DNA of 15,813 nt from Deltaproteobacteria bacterium. Its GTDB lineage: Bacteria > Desulfobacterota_B > Binatia > Bin18. Made by a program: the position numbers and the translations under genes. Every line of letters starts with the position of its first letter. The first letter of the stretch is position 1. The notes beneath the pieces are model-generated. The model did not search any database and was not told the origin of the DNA. It saw only the letters and a program-made list of their open reading frames with translations. The DNA lies in the NCBI GenBank assembly GCA_012271025.1, contig JAAXHF010000191.1:1-15813 (forward strand), in the 5' to 3' direction. Of this stretch, positions 5,959 through 13,770 are shown one piece after another.

Positions 5959-7713
5959 CTACCAGCCCATGACATACGACGGCATGCGCTTGCTGTGTTC
6001 ACCGCGCAGGTCTGCCCCGCCTTTGACGATGCCGTGTTTCAGATCGACACAGATTCCGAGCACGTCGCCCTCGCTCCAGTCTCCGCTGACCTCGATGGTA
6101 TGGCCCCGCGCCTCAAGCTGCTGGCGGACCTGACTCGGGATACGACCTTCGAGGCGGAGCAGGCCGGGCGCGGCATTATGCGGAAAAAAGCTCGACGGAA
6201 AATGGGCTGAGGAGAAGCGTGGGGCTTCAATCGCGTCTTGGACCTCCATGCCGAAATCGGCCATGTTCAGGAAGAATTGCAGGGTCCACTGGTCCTGCTG
6301 ATCGCCTCCGGGCGTGCCAAAGACCAGATAGGGTTCACCCTTGCGCAGCACCAGACTCGGTGTCAGGGTCGTGCGCGGCTGTTTGCCGGGAAGCAGGGCG
6401 TTGGGATGGCGCGGGTCGAGGAAGAAGGTCTGGACCCGGGTGCCCAGCGGAAAACCAAGGCCGTCAATCACCGGAGAAGACGGAATCCAGGCTCCGCTGG
6501 GGGTAAAAGAGGCCATATTGCGTTGGGCGTCGACCACCGTCACGTACACGGTCCCCGGTCCCCAGTTGCGGGCGGCAAACACCTCTTGGCCCTCCAGCAG
6601 CGCCACCCCGGTATGGGGGTCGCCCGGCCGCTGGTCGTGCGAGGCGTGGTGGGGGTCAATCAGGATGCGACGTTGGGCTGCATACGCTTCGGACAGCAGG
6701 CTGTGCAGCGGGACATCGACAAATTTCGGGTCGCCGTAATACTGTTCGCGGTCGGCAAAGGCCAGCTTCAGACTCTCGGCCACCGTATGGATATAGTCGG
6801 CGCTGTTATGGCCCAGGCTGCTGAGGTCATAGCCCTCCAGGAGCGCCAGCTGTTGCAGAAACACCGGTCCCTGGCTCCACGGGCCGCACTTATACACCTC
6901 ATAACCACGGTAGGTATACGAGACCGGCTCTTCGATCGTAGTCCGAAACGCGGCCAGGTCCTGGGCGGTGACCAGCCCGCCGTGGGCTTTGCAGTGCTCC
7001 TCAATAATCTGCGCGATTTCTCCCCGATAAAAGGCGTCCCGGGCCGCCTCCAGCCCGGCCTCACGACCGCCCGCTTGGGCGTCCTGCTCGGCCTCCATCA
7101 GGCGCCGGAAGGTCTGTCCCAGGTCCGGGTTTTTGAGGATTTCTCCCACCTCGGGCAGGCGGCCGTCCGGCAGATAGACCTTGGCCGAAGACGGCCATTT
7201 CCTACGAAAACGCTCCGCATTGCCGGCAATCGAGAAATCCATTCGCATATACGCCGGAGCCGGGCCGCGCAGCGCGGTATGGAGCGGAAAGCCGTCCTCG
7301 GCCAGTTCCAGGGCCGGTTCCACGACCTGGCTGAAGCGCAGCGTGCCAAAGCGCTGGAGGACGCCGAGCAACGCATCGGGGGCGGCACACGGACCGGCCG
7401 CCTCAACGCCGTTGAACGGGATCAGCGGAATGTCGTGTTCCCGAAACCACTCAATCGTTGCCGCCCGGGGGGCAACCGTGTTCCCGTTAATCGCCGCCAC
7501 CCGCCCGTCAGCCGCAGTATACACCAGGGCCGACAGTTCCCCGCCAAAGGTATGCATATGGGGGTTGAGCACGCCCTCGGCCAGGGTTGCCGCCACGGCC
7601 GCGTCAAAGGCGTTCCCCCCGGCCTGCAACATGCGTAGCCCGGCCTGGCTTGACAGATAGTGTTCGGTGGCAACCATGCCCCGCGTACCCATGAGTGTTG
7701 GACGATAGGCCAT
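5959..7713 (-). CDS. Gamma-glutamyltransferase-family protein (Ntn-hydrolase), cytoplasmic form
   Basis: 584 residues starting at ATG 7713 (MAYRPTLMGTRG), which is preceded by AAGGAG. A longer frame to 7758 has no ribosome-binding site. Family motifs: ATEHYLSSQAG (15-25), AGGNAFDAAVAA (31-42), NPHMHTFGGE (50-59), GTVYVTVVDAQ (387-397) and PRTTLTPSLVL...FGTPGGDQQ (446-473). The proenzyme is expected to cleave itself before Thr388, the nucleophile. The usual TTHxSVVD reads TVYVTVVD here, so the second Thr is Val, and the region equivalent to the gamma-glutamyl-binding MDDF is IDGLGF. No signal peptide is seen, unlike periplasmic GGT. Gamma-glutamyl transfer or hydrolysis is therefore likely but the substrate may differ. 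It is divergent from the DUF1329 gene and shares its intergenic region. Confidence 0.88.
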   Translation of the reverse strand: MAYRPTLMGTRGMVATEHYLSSQAGLRMLQAGGNAFDAAVAATLAEGVLNPHMHTFGGELSALVYTAADGRVAAINGNTVAPRAATIEWFREHDIPLIPFNGVEAAGPCAAPDALLGVLQRFGTLRFSQVVEPALELAEDGFPLHTALRGPAPAYMRMDFSIAGNAERFRRKWPSSAKVYLPDGRLPEVGEILKNPDLGQTFRRLMEAEQDAQAGGREAGLEAARDAFYRGEIAQIIEEHCKAHGGLVTAQDLAAFRTTIEEPVSYTYRGYEVYKCGPWSQGPVFLQQLALLEGYDLSSLGHNSADYIHTVAESLKLAFADREQYYGDPKFVDVPLHSLLSEAYAAQRRILIDPHHASHDQRPGDPHTGVALLEGQEVFAARNWGPGTVYVTVVDAQRNMASFTPSGAWIPSSPVIDGLGFPLGTRVQTFFLDPRHPNALLPGKQPRTTLTPSLVLRKGEPYLVFGTPGGDQQDQWTLQFFLNMADFGMEVQDAIEAPRFSSAHFPSSFFPHNAAPGLLRLEGRIPSQVRQQLEARGHTIEVSGDWSEGDVLGICVDLKHGIVKGGADLRGEHSKRMPSYVMGW

Positions 7714-7886
7714 AGGCTTCTCCTTGAGAAAGGCGCTCCGCACCATGCCCCCTAGCACGTCGGGTGAGGAAAGGGAAGCAAATCGGGAATAAAGCAGGCG
7801 AGCAGAGGATTGTCTTTGGGTATGGCACGAGTCTGGTCTGAGAACGCCCCGGCAGGTCGCAGTCCTCCTCTATATGACGATGTCGT

Positions 7887-7936
7887 GAAAGGTGATCGTG
7901 ATACCCTCACGACCTTGTTGTCATGATCACCCTTTC
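7887..7936. promoter_or_regulatory. Inverted repeat in the divergent promoter region (operator candidate)
   Basis: GGTGATC (7891-7897) pairs with GATCACC (7925-7931), extended inward by GTGA with TCAT (one G-T pair) and outward by GAAA (7887-7890) with TTTC (7933-7936) across one extra C. The right arm overlaps the -35 box of the promoter at 7918, so a bound regulator would block it. Confidence 0.55.
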
Positions 7937-7946
7937 TCTGTATATT
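7918..7946 (+). promoter_or_regulatory. Sigma70-type promoter of the DUF1329 gene
   Basis: TTGTCA (7918-7923) and TATATT (7941-7946) are separated by exactly 17 bases; each differs from consensus at one position. The start codon follows 33 bases downstream. Confidence 0.7.
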
Positions 7947-7979
7947 TTGCGCGGAAAATACCAACAAGGAGGGTTTCAC

Positions 7980-9374
7980 ATGTCGTGTTCACGTTTGATC
8001 AGATGGGGGCTGGCCGTTGCGCTTGCCCTTGTCGCGAGTCCGGCCGTCGCCGACCTCAACCCTGGCGATAAGCTCGACAGCTCGAACTGCGAGCAAGCCC
8101 GCAGCATGCTGCCGGACTTTGTGACGGAAAAGTTCTGTGCTGGTGACTATGCCGCAGAAATCATTGAGGTCACCGACGAGCAGTTCCAGTACAGTACAAA
8201 GTTCAAAGCCGGCTCCGAGGCCAACGCCGGAAAATACTATGTGACGGACACTGGTCACATGTATGAGACGGCCACCCAGACGTGGCCCAAGTTCTGGTAC
8301 GGCTTCCCGTTTCCGGGCCTCAGCGCTTCACTCACCCAGGACAACTGGCAGGCCGAGCTGTCAAAGGACGCTACCATTCCTTACAGGATCATGTACAACC
8401 ACCAGGTCGCCCGTTTCCAGATCGACGACGTGTACTGGTTCCTGTCGATCAAATGGTGTACGCCGGCTGGTTTTGACCGCTCGGTCGAATTCGGCGCCTA
8501 CGCGACCTGGTATATCGGACGCCACTCCGGTCCGATGGAAAATCCCGACGAAACCTACCTCAAAGACATCATCTTCGGGGTCGCCCCGTATGACGTGGTG
8601 GGCGTCTCGACTTTGGAGTACTGGTTCACCGACCCGGAGAAATGGCAGTCCATCTGGGCCTTCGTGCCTACCATCCGCCGCGTGCGACGGCTGACCGCCT
8701 CGAACTCGTCCGAGGGGCTGTTCGGCTCCATCATCGCCCGTGACGATCCTTACGGCTGGGCCGGGAAAATCCAGTATATGAACTGGAATCTGATCGGTAT
8801 TCAGGACATGCTGGTGCCGATTGCGCCGACCGGTATCGAAAAACCCATGCTGCCCGGTGAGCCGGCGCCGAAAAAGCTGCCGTCCAACGATGCCCATATC
8901 GGCAATAAGGGCCAGATCCCGCCGGGTCAGGTCGGCCGTATCACCTGGTCGCCGGAAGAGCGGGTCATGCACGGCTATGAAACACCGGGCTGGACCGGCA
9001 AGGCTTGGGCGCCGACCAACCTCAAGCTGGCCAAACGGACCTGCTGGGTTGTCGAAGCCACGCCCAAGGACCCCTACTACGCCTATGGACGGCGGATTGT
9101 CTACATCGACAAGTTTGCCTACTGGGCCTACTGGACGACCCTGTACGACCGGGCCGGCGAATACTGGAAGACCATCATCTGGATGGACAAGATGGGCTAC
9201 ACGCCGGGACGCGACATGACGGTCCGCCATCCGTTCTGGGGTGTTGGTGAGGATGTCCGACAGAATCGGGGCAGCTTCTTTGACGTGCAGTCCAAGGGCT
9301 ATTACACCGAGTATGAGCTGGGCTTTCCGGATTCGACCTACACCACGAGTAACCTGGCCGCCCTGGGGAAATAA
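7980..9374 (+). CDS. Secreted DUF1329 family protein
   Basis: 464 residues beginning at ATG 7980, set by AAGGAGGG six bases upstream; an in-frame ATG at 7923 lies inside the promoter and operator and is not used. Residues 1-24 form a Sec signal peptide (charged start, hydrophobic VALALVASPAVA, cleavage before DLNPGD). The mature part is rich in Trp and Tyr and has the DUF1329 pattern DPYYAYGRRIVYIDKFAYWAYWTTLYDRAGEYWK in pieces (about 361-395) near the C-terminus. DUF1329 proteins are thought to have a LolA/LolB-like fold and are often encoded with RND or DUF1302 envelope proteins; none of those is nearby here. A periplasmic or outer-membrane role, perhaps binding a lipophilic ligand, is inference. 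A strong terminator follows, so it is a single-gene transcript. Confidence 0.87.
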   Translation: MSCSRLIRWGLAVALALVASPAVADLNPGDKLDSSNCEQARSMLPDFVTEKFCAGDYAAEIIEVTDEQFQYSTKFKAGSEANAGKYYVTDTGHMYETATQTWPKFWYGFPFPGLSASLTQDNWQAELSKDATIPYRIMYNHQVARFQIDDVYWFLSIKWCTPAGFDRSVEFGAYATWYIGRHSGPMENPDETYLKDIIFGVAPYDVVGVSTLEYWFTDPEKWQSIWAFVPTIRRVRRLTASNSSEGLFGSIIARDDPYGWAGKIQYMNWNLIGIQDMLVPIAPTGIEKPMLPGEPAPKKLPSNDAHIGNKGQIPPGQVGRITWSPEERVMHGYETPGWTGKAWAPTNLKLAKRTCWVVEATPKDPYYAYGRRIVYIDKFAYWAYWTTLYDRAGEYWKTIIWMDKMGYTPGRDMTVRHPFWGVGEDVRQNRGSFFDVQSKGYYTEYELGFPDSTYTTSNLAALGK

Positions 9375-9397
9375 GGGACTCAGCCTGACTTCAACCG

Positions 9398-9426
9398 AAA
9401 GGGGTGGGGGTTCCCACCCCTTTTTG
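9398..9426 (+). terminator. Rho-independent terminator of the DUF1329 gene
   Basis: AAAGGGGTGGG (9398-9408) pairs perfectly with CCCACCCCTTT (9413-9423) around a GGTT loop. The stem runs into a T-tract (9421-9425). It begins 24 bases after the stop codon. Confidence 0.92.
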
Positions 9427-9442
9427 CTTGTGCGACGGTTTT

Positions 9443-9464
9443 GGGCAGGCACGGGGTCCTGCCC
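9443..9464. repeat. GGGCAGG/CCTGCCC intergenic hairpin
   Basis: GGGCAGG (9443-9449) pairs with CCTGCCC (9458-9464) around an 8-base loop and is followed by CTCC. It resembles the hairpin at 2721-2745 in stem, loop length and the GCCCCT tail, with a compensatory G-C to A-T difference. Both look like members of one small dispersed hairpin family. Confidence 0.5.
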
Positions 9465-9503
9465 CTCCATCCAAACGGCACCAACGGGCAAAGGCGCTGA
9501 GCC

Positions 9504-10181
9504 ATGCGTATCTTAGTCGTCGAAGATGAGAAAAAGGTCGCCAGTTTCATCCGCCGCGGACTCGAAGCCGAGCACTACCAGGTTGAGCTTGCGGCTGACG
9601 GCCAGCGCGGTCTGGAGTGTGTTCTTGAGGAAGACTACGATCTGCTGATTCTCGATATCATGCTGCCCAAACGGGACGGCTGGTCGGTGCTCGAAGAGAT
9701 ACGCCGCCGGCGGCTGTCCATCCCGATCCTCATGCTCACCGCTCGGGATACGATCAGCGACCGCGTGGCCGGCCTCGACCGCGGCGCGGACGACTATCTG
9801 ACCAAACCGTTTGCTTTCGAGGAATTAGTGGCCCGGGTGAGAGCCCTGCTGCGCCGCGGAGTGCCTGCCCAGCCCCCGATGCTCCGCCTCGCCGACCTGC
9901 AACTGAATCCGGCCGAGCGAGCCGTGACACGAGCCGGACAACACATCGAGCTGACCGCCAAAGAGTTTGCCCTACTGGAATTTTTTCTGCGTCGGCCCGG
10001 CCGGGTGTTGAGCCGTGCCCTCATTGCCCAGCACGTCTGGGGGGTGGATTTCGATACCTTCACGAATGTGATCGACGTGTATGTCAACTACCTGCGCAAG
10101 AAGATCGACGCCGATTTTGAGCCCAAACTCCTACACACCGTGCGGGGTGTAGGCTATGTGCTCAAGGAGCCCGGCGCGTAA
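9504..10181 (+). CDS. OmpR/PhoB-family response regulator, CusR/CopR-like
   Basis: 225 residues. The receiver domain (1-115) has the acidic pair VEDE (6-9), the phospho-acceptor Asp51 in LILDIMLP, Thr79 in MLTA, and Lys101 in LTKPFAF. A linker leads to the winged-helix DNA-binding domain (about 127-222) with LTAKEFALLEFFLRRPGRVLSR and a C-terminal KLLHTVRGVGYVL. The sequence follows CusR/CopR-type regulators closely (FEPKLLHTVRGVGY, KPFAFEELVARVR), which often respond to copper or other metals; the signal here is unproven. The start ATG 9504 has only a weak GGCGCTGAG upstream. The kinase gene follows 19 bases later on the same strand and is the presumed partner. Confidence 0.95.
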   Translation: MRILVVEDEKKVASFIRRGLEAEHYQVELAADGQRGLECVLEEDYDLLILDIMLPKRDGWSVLEEIRRRRLSIPILMLTARDTISDRVAGLDRGADDYLTKPFAFEELVARVRALLRRGVPAQPPMLRLADLQLNPAERAVTRAGQHIELTAKEFALLEFFLRRPGRVLSRALIAQHVWGVDFDTFTNVIDVYVNYLRKKIDADFEPKLLHTVRGVGYVLKEPGA

Positions 10182-10200
10182 AAGGGCATTGTGTTGTCCG

Positions 10201-11661
10201 ATGGGTCTCTCCTTGCTGACACGGTTCCGTGTGTGGCCCCGCACCCTCAGAGCCCGCCTGACGGTGTGGTATACGGCGCTGCTGTCCGGCATGCTGGCCG
10301 TGCTGGGGCTGGTCGCGCTGGTGCTGCTCGAACGGGGCTTGCATGACAACATCGACGCGTCGCTCGACTCCGTGGCCCGCGCGATTGCCGAGACGACCCG
10401 GGCCGCCCCCCGTTTCGGGCCGGGGCTGGACGAGGTCCTCGAATCCTTCTTCTTCCCCGGTTTTTCCCGCCGTTCTTTTCGGATGCTCGACCCCTTCGGT
10501 CGGCCCGACCCTCGGATCGCCCCGCGCGGTCGGCTCCAGTTTCCGATCAGCCCCCAAGCCCTGGAGAACGCCAAACACGGCCGCTCCACCTATACCACCA
10601 TCAGCCTCCCGGATGTCTCTTCCACCCCGGTCCGCCTGCTGACCGTGCCCGTCTTCGAGCGTGGCCGTCTGCGCAACTTCATTCAGGTGGCGATGTCGCT
10701 GGAGAGCGCCGAAGCGGCCCGCTCGCGTTTTCTGTTCGTCCTGCTCGGACTGGCTCCGCTGGCGCTTGGCGGGGCGGCGCTTGGCGGTTGGTTCCTGGCC
10801 CGGCGTGCTCTGGCCCCGGTCGATGCGATGGTCGAGGCCGCCCGGCGGATTGAGGCCGAGGATTTGTCGCGGCGGCTTGAGGCTCGTGACAAGAGCGATG
10901 AGCTGAGCCGGCTGGCGACCGTCCTCAACGATATGCTGGCCCGCCTGGAACGCTCCTTTAGCACAGTCCGACATTTCAGCGCCGACGCCGCCCATGAGCT
11001 GCGCACTCCCCTGACAATTCTGAAAGGCGAGCTAGAGCTTGCGCTGCGGGCGTCTCAGACCGAGGAGGCGTATCAACACGTCCTCCGCAGTTGTCTCGAA
11101 GAGGTTGACCGACTCAGCGGCCTGGTGAATGACCTGCTCTTTCTTGCCCGCTCAGACGCGGGTCATCTCGAACGTGAGCACACCGCAGTCAATCTGGCCG
11201 AGGTGCTTGAAGACGTGCGTCCGGCCCTGCTGGCCTTGGCCGAGCCCAAGGCCGTGAACTGCACCATCACCAGCCCTGCCAGTGTGTGGGTCACGGGCAA
11301 CACATCCATGCTGTTTCGGCTGATTTTCAATTTAGGCGAGAACGCGATCAAATACACACCGACCCGTGGCCGAGTCGAGATTCGGCTGAGCCAGCAGGCA
11401 GATACGGCCAGGCTGGAGGTGCACGACACCGGACCGGGCATCACGGCGGAAGACCGCGAGCAGGTTTTTGAACGATTCTACCGGACCGATTCCGCCCGGA
11501 CGCGGGGTGGATCGGGCCTGGGATTAGCGCTGGTCCGCTCAATCGTGTTGCTGCATAACGGGCAGATCTGGCTGGACAGCGAGGTTGGGCGAGGAAGTTG
11601 TTTTCTTGTCGTGCTTCCGCTAGATAGCGAAGCACCGACAGAAAGAAGGAAGACCTCTTGA
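10201..11661 (+). CDS. Sensor histidine kinase partner of the response regulator
   Basis: 486 residues from ATG 10201. Transmembrane segment 1 is about 22-44 and segment 2 about 176-199, enclosing a periplasmic sensor region of some 130 residues. A HAMP linker (200-252) follows, then the HisKA domain with phospho-acceptor His265 in FSADAAHELRTPLT, and the ATPase domain with NLGENAIKYTP (377-387), DTGPGI (409-414), FERFYRTD (423-430) and GGSGLGLALV (436-445). The start is uncertain: TTG 10189 and an ATG at 10156 that overlaps the regulator gene are in frame, and no good ribosome-binding site marks any of them (AAAAGGG at 10180-10186 is the nearest). The layout matches CusS/QseC-type kinases. 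The last codons lie just upstream of a TetR remnant. Confidence 0.95.
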   Translation: MGLSLLTRFRVWPRTLRARLTVWYTALLSGMLAVLGLVALVLLERGLHDNIDASLDSVARAIAETTRAAPRFGPGLDEVLESFFFPGFSRRSFRMLDPFGRPDPRIAPRGRLQFPISPQALENAKHGRSTYTTISLPDVSSTPVRLLTVPVFERGRLRNFIQVAMSLESAEAARSRFLFVLLGLAPLALGGAALGGWFLARRALAPVDAMVEAARRIEAEDLSRRLEARDKSDELSRLATVLNDMLARLERSFSTVRHFSADAAHELRTPLTILKGELELALRASQTEEAYQHVLRSCLEEVDRLSGLVNDLLFLARSDAGHLEREHTAVNLAEVLEDVRPALLALAEPKAVNCTITSPASVWVTGNTSMLFRLIFNLGENAIKYTPTRGRVEIRLSQQADTARLEVHDTGPGITAEDREQVFERFYRTDSARTRGGSGLGLALVRSIVLLHNGQIWLDSEVGRGSCFLVVLPLDSEAPTERRKTS

Positions 11662-11669
11662 CGGACGTC

Positions 11670-11807
11670 ATGCCGAACGCCGAACGGTCTGAACGGACTC
11701 GGAGAATCCTGTTCGACAGCGCCTGCGCAGATGATACCTCCACAGCCCACAAGAAGATGCTCCTGATGCTGCTTCGGGTCTTCGACGGGCTGCGGCACGG
11801 TTCCTGA
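11670..11807 (+). pseudogene. Internally deleted TetR-family remnant
   Basis: A 45-codon frame that joins the two ends of a TetR protein. Its start, NAERSERTRRILFDSA, matches AEQSERTRRALRDAA of the next gene, and its end, ADDTSTAHKKMLLMLLRVFDGLRHGS, matches ADDSPRAQEEILTMLLRVLDGLRPRP. About 150 internal codons, including most of the helix-turn-helix and the ligand domain, are missing, yet the reading frame is intact. It starts 8 bases after the kinase stop. It cannot bind DNA as a TetR protein; it is a relic or, less likely, a small peptide that pairs with the intact paralogue. Confidence 0.8.
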
Positions 11808-11869
11808 GGCATGTCGAGCATCTGATCTCTCAAGATGGGAGCTGCTACAGAGCTACGGTAAGGTGGGAT

Positions 11870-12469
11870 ATGGCGGCTGGTATCTCAAAAGCCGAACAGT
11901 CTGAACGGACTCGGCGGGCCTTGCGTGACGCGGCTTTGGAGTTGTTCGCCGAGCACGGGTATGCCAAAACCTCGACCGAAGAGGTCGTGCGGCGTGCCGC
12001 AGTAACCAGTGGCGCGCTGTACTACCACTTTCACGACAAAGTTGGGCTCTTCGCAGCAGTTTATGAGGAGCAGAGCGTTGCTTCGGTGCAAGCCGTTACC
12101 AAGCGCGTCCAAGTCGCTGATGGGGATCTGTGGCAGCGGGTTGTGGTCACGGCGTGTCAGGCTTTTGTAGAACGGGCCGCCGACCCACGCGCACGGCGCA
12201 TTCTCTATGTGGATGGCCCGGTCGTGCTGGGCCGGACCGCTATGTTACAGACTGGGCCGGGTCTGGAGTTGGCCCGTCAGGCGTTCGCGGTATTGGCGTC
12301 CGAGGGCTTGCTTGAACCGCTGCCGCTCGACCCGTTGGTCCACCTGCTGTGGGCGATGTTCTTCGAAGCGGGGAGACACCTCGCCCATGCAGACGATAGT
12401 CCCAGGGCTCAGGAGGAGATACTCACCATGTTGCTGCGGGTTCTCGACGGGTTGCGGCCCAGACCCTAG
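11870..12469 (+). CDS. TetR-family transcriptional regulator (intact paralogue)
   Basis: 199 residues, normal for the family. The N-terminal DNA-binding domain (about 12-60) shows QSERTRRALRDAALELFAEHGYAKTSTEEV and the recognition helix region VTSGALYYHFHDKVGLF in pieces. The C-terminal domain (70-195), with RRILYVDGPVVLG and LEPLPLDPLVHLLWAMFFEAG, should bind a ligand and form the dimer. ATG 11870 follows AAGGTGGGAT. TetR proteins usually repress nearby genes, often transporters; no clear target is next to it, and its neighbours are two decayed copies of itself. The helix-turn-helix region is nearly identical at DNA level to the copy at 12660, which points to a recent duplication. Confidence 0.93.
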   Translation: MAAGISKAEQSERTRRALRDAALELFAEHGYAKTSTEEVVRRAAVTSGALYYHFHDKVGLFAAVYEEQSVASVQAVTKRVQVADGDLWQRVVVTACQAFVERAADPRARRILYVDGPVVLGRTAMLQTGPGLELARQAFAVLASEGLLEPLPLDPLVHLLWAMFFEAGRHLAHADDSPRAQEEILTMLLRVLDGLRPRP

Positions 12470-12659
12470 ACGCAGTGGCAGGCATGTCGAACAGTGACCC
12501 CCCCTGCTGTGGGCGGCGGGGGAGCACAGTGCTCGACGCATTCCCCCTCACCGTTGTTCTGGATCGCCTGTGGTTGACGGCCCTTCTACCTGTCAATCAG
12601 GATGGCAGGGCGACCAAGAGGGGAACATGGTCGGGGGAAAGATAAGGTGAAGGGGAGTC

Positions 12660-13287
12660 ATGGCGGCTACTGTATCAAAAGCTGAGCAGTCTGAGAGGAC
12701 TCGGCGAGGCTTACTTGATGCCGCCCGGGAATTGTTCGCCGAGCACGGGTATGCCAAGACCTCGACCGAAGAGGTCGTGCGGCGTGCCGCAGTGACCCGA
12801 GGTGCGTTGTACTATCACTTTCGCGACAAAGCTGCGCTCTTTGAAGCGGTCCATCAGGAACAGCGCGCCGCGTTGGTCCAATCCATCGGTGAGCGCATCC
12901 AGGGTGCTGAAGGGGATCTGTGGCAGCGGAGTGTGGTGACGGTGTGCCAGGCTGGCCACCGACCCGAGCGTCCGGCGTATCCTCTATGTCGATGGCCCGG
13001 CGGTCCTGGACTGGAACGTTGTCCAGGGCCCCACACCCGCTCTGAGCCTCCTCCGGGAGGTGTTCGAGCAGTTGATGGCCGAGGGCTTGATCGATTCGCT
13101 GCCGCTCGACCCGTTGATCCATCTGTTATGGGCGCTCAACTTCGAAGCGGGGGTCTACATCGCCAACGCAGACGATGACGCCACCCAGAAGGACATGGTC
13201 AGTACTCTGGAGCGTGTTCTCGCCGGGCTGCGGCCCAGGGACCCTGACCCCGGTGGCAGGCGTATGCCATCCGACGCAGTGGGTTGA
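12660..13287 (+). pseudogene. TetR-family regulator broken by an 11-base deletion
   Basis: The ATG at 12660 follows AAGGGGAG, and the first 98 or so codons match the gene at 11870, including ELFAEHGYAKTSTEEVVRRAAV. After GTGTGCCAGGCT (ending 12953) the frame is lost. The intact paralogue has eleven more bases at this point (12164-12174), directly before GGCCGCCGACCC. The original C-terminal half continues in another frame as RRILYVDGPAVLDW through LPLDPLIHLLWALNFEAG to a stop at 13285-13287. As it stands, translation would give 172 residues with a foreign tail. The DNA-binding domain remains whole, so a truncated dominant-negative product is conceivable but not shown. Confidence 0.85.
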
Positions 13288-13301
13288 GAGAGAACAGCGC
13301 C

Positions 13302-13754
13302 GTGCTTGAGTCCATTGTCTTGCTGGTGTGTTGTGCGCTCTTCGGCACCGCGCTCGTCTGCGATCTGACCCGTCGCTTGATCCCGGACGGTGTGCCGCTC
13401 GGTCTGCTGGGTCTGTTCGTGCTCTACGTCCTGCTCACCGACGCGCACGCCATGGCGCCGCTGTGGGCTCACGTGCTCACCGGTGCGGTCCTGCTGGTGG
13501 TGGGATTTGTCTTATTCGCATTCGGTGGACTCGGCGGTGGCGATGGTAAGCTCATGGCCGCAGCCGGCTTGTGGGTTGGCCCGTATGATATGACGTTCTT
13601 TTTGATCGGTCTGGGACTGTTCAGCCTCGGCCTGACCCTGTTCGCCCTGCTGCCGTTCGAGCACACCCGCCGGTTGCGTTCCAATCTGCCCTTCGCCGTC
13701 GCCATTGTCCCGCCTGCCATCGTCCTCTTGACACTCCGCGCCTTTTCCGTATGA
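13302..13754 (+). CDS. cpaA: Type IV prepilin peptidase, CpaA/TadV type (A24 family)
   Basis: 150 residues from GTG 13302, very hydrophobic, with about four to five membrane helices. The two catalytic aspartates of A24 peptidases are visible: Asp21 in CDLTRRLIPD and Asp81 in GGGDGKL (the GxGD motif). It lacks the N-terminal cytoplasmic methylase domain of PilD, as expected for CpaA/TadV, which process Flp-type prepilins. The start is uncertain: TTG 13284, overlapping the stop of the TetR pseudogene, is also in frame and gives 156 residues. CpaB follows 16 bases downstream, which supports a Tad-type pilus role. No Flp pilin gene is in the window. Confidence 0.88.
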   Translation: MLESIVLLVCCALFGTALVCDLTRRLIPDGVPLGLLGLFVLYVLLTDAHAMAPLWAHVLTGAVLLVVGFVLFAFGGLGGGDGKLMAAAGLWVGPYDMTFFLIGLGLFSLGLTLFALLPFEHTRRLRSNLPFAVAIVPPAIVLLTLRAFSV

Positions 13755-13770
13755 CGGACGGCAACAGCCT

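Noticed and set aside
6238..7638. 466-residue plus-strand open frame
   Set aside because: Shadow of the gamma-glutamyltransferase-family gene on the other strand.
8361..9491. 376-residue minus-strand open frame
   Set aside because: Antisense to the DUF1329 gene, with no ribosome-binding site or domain.
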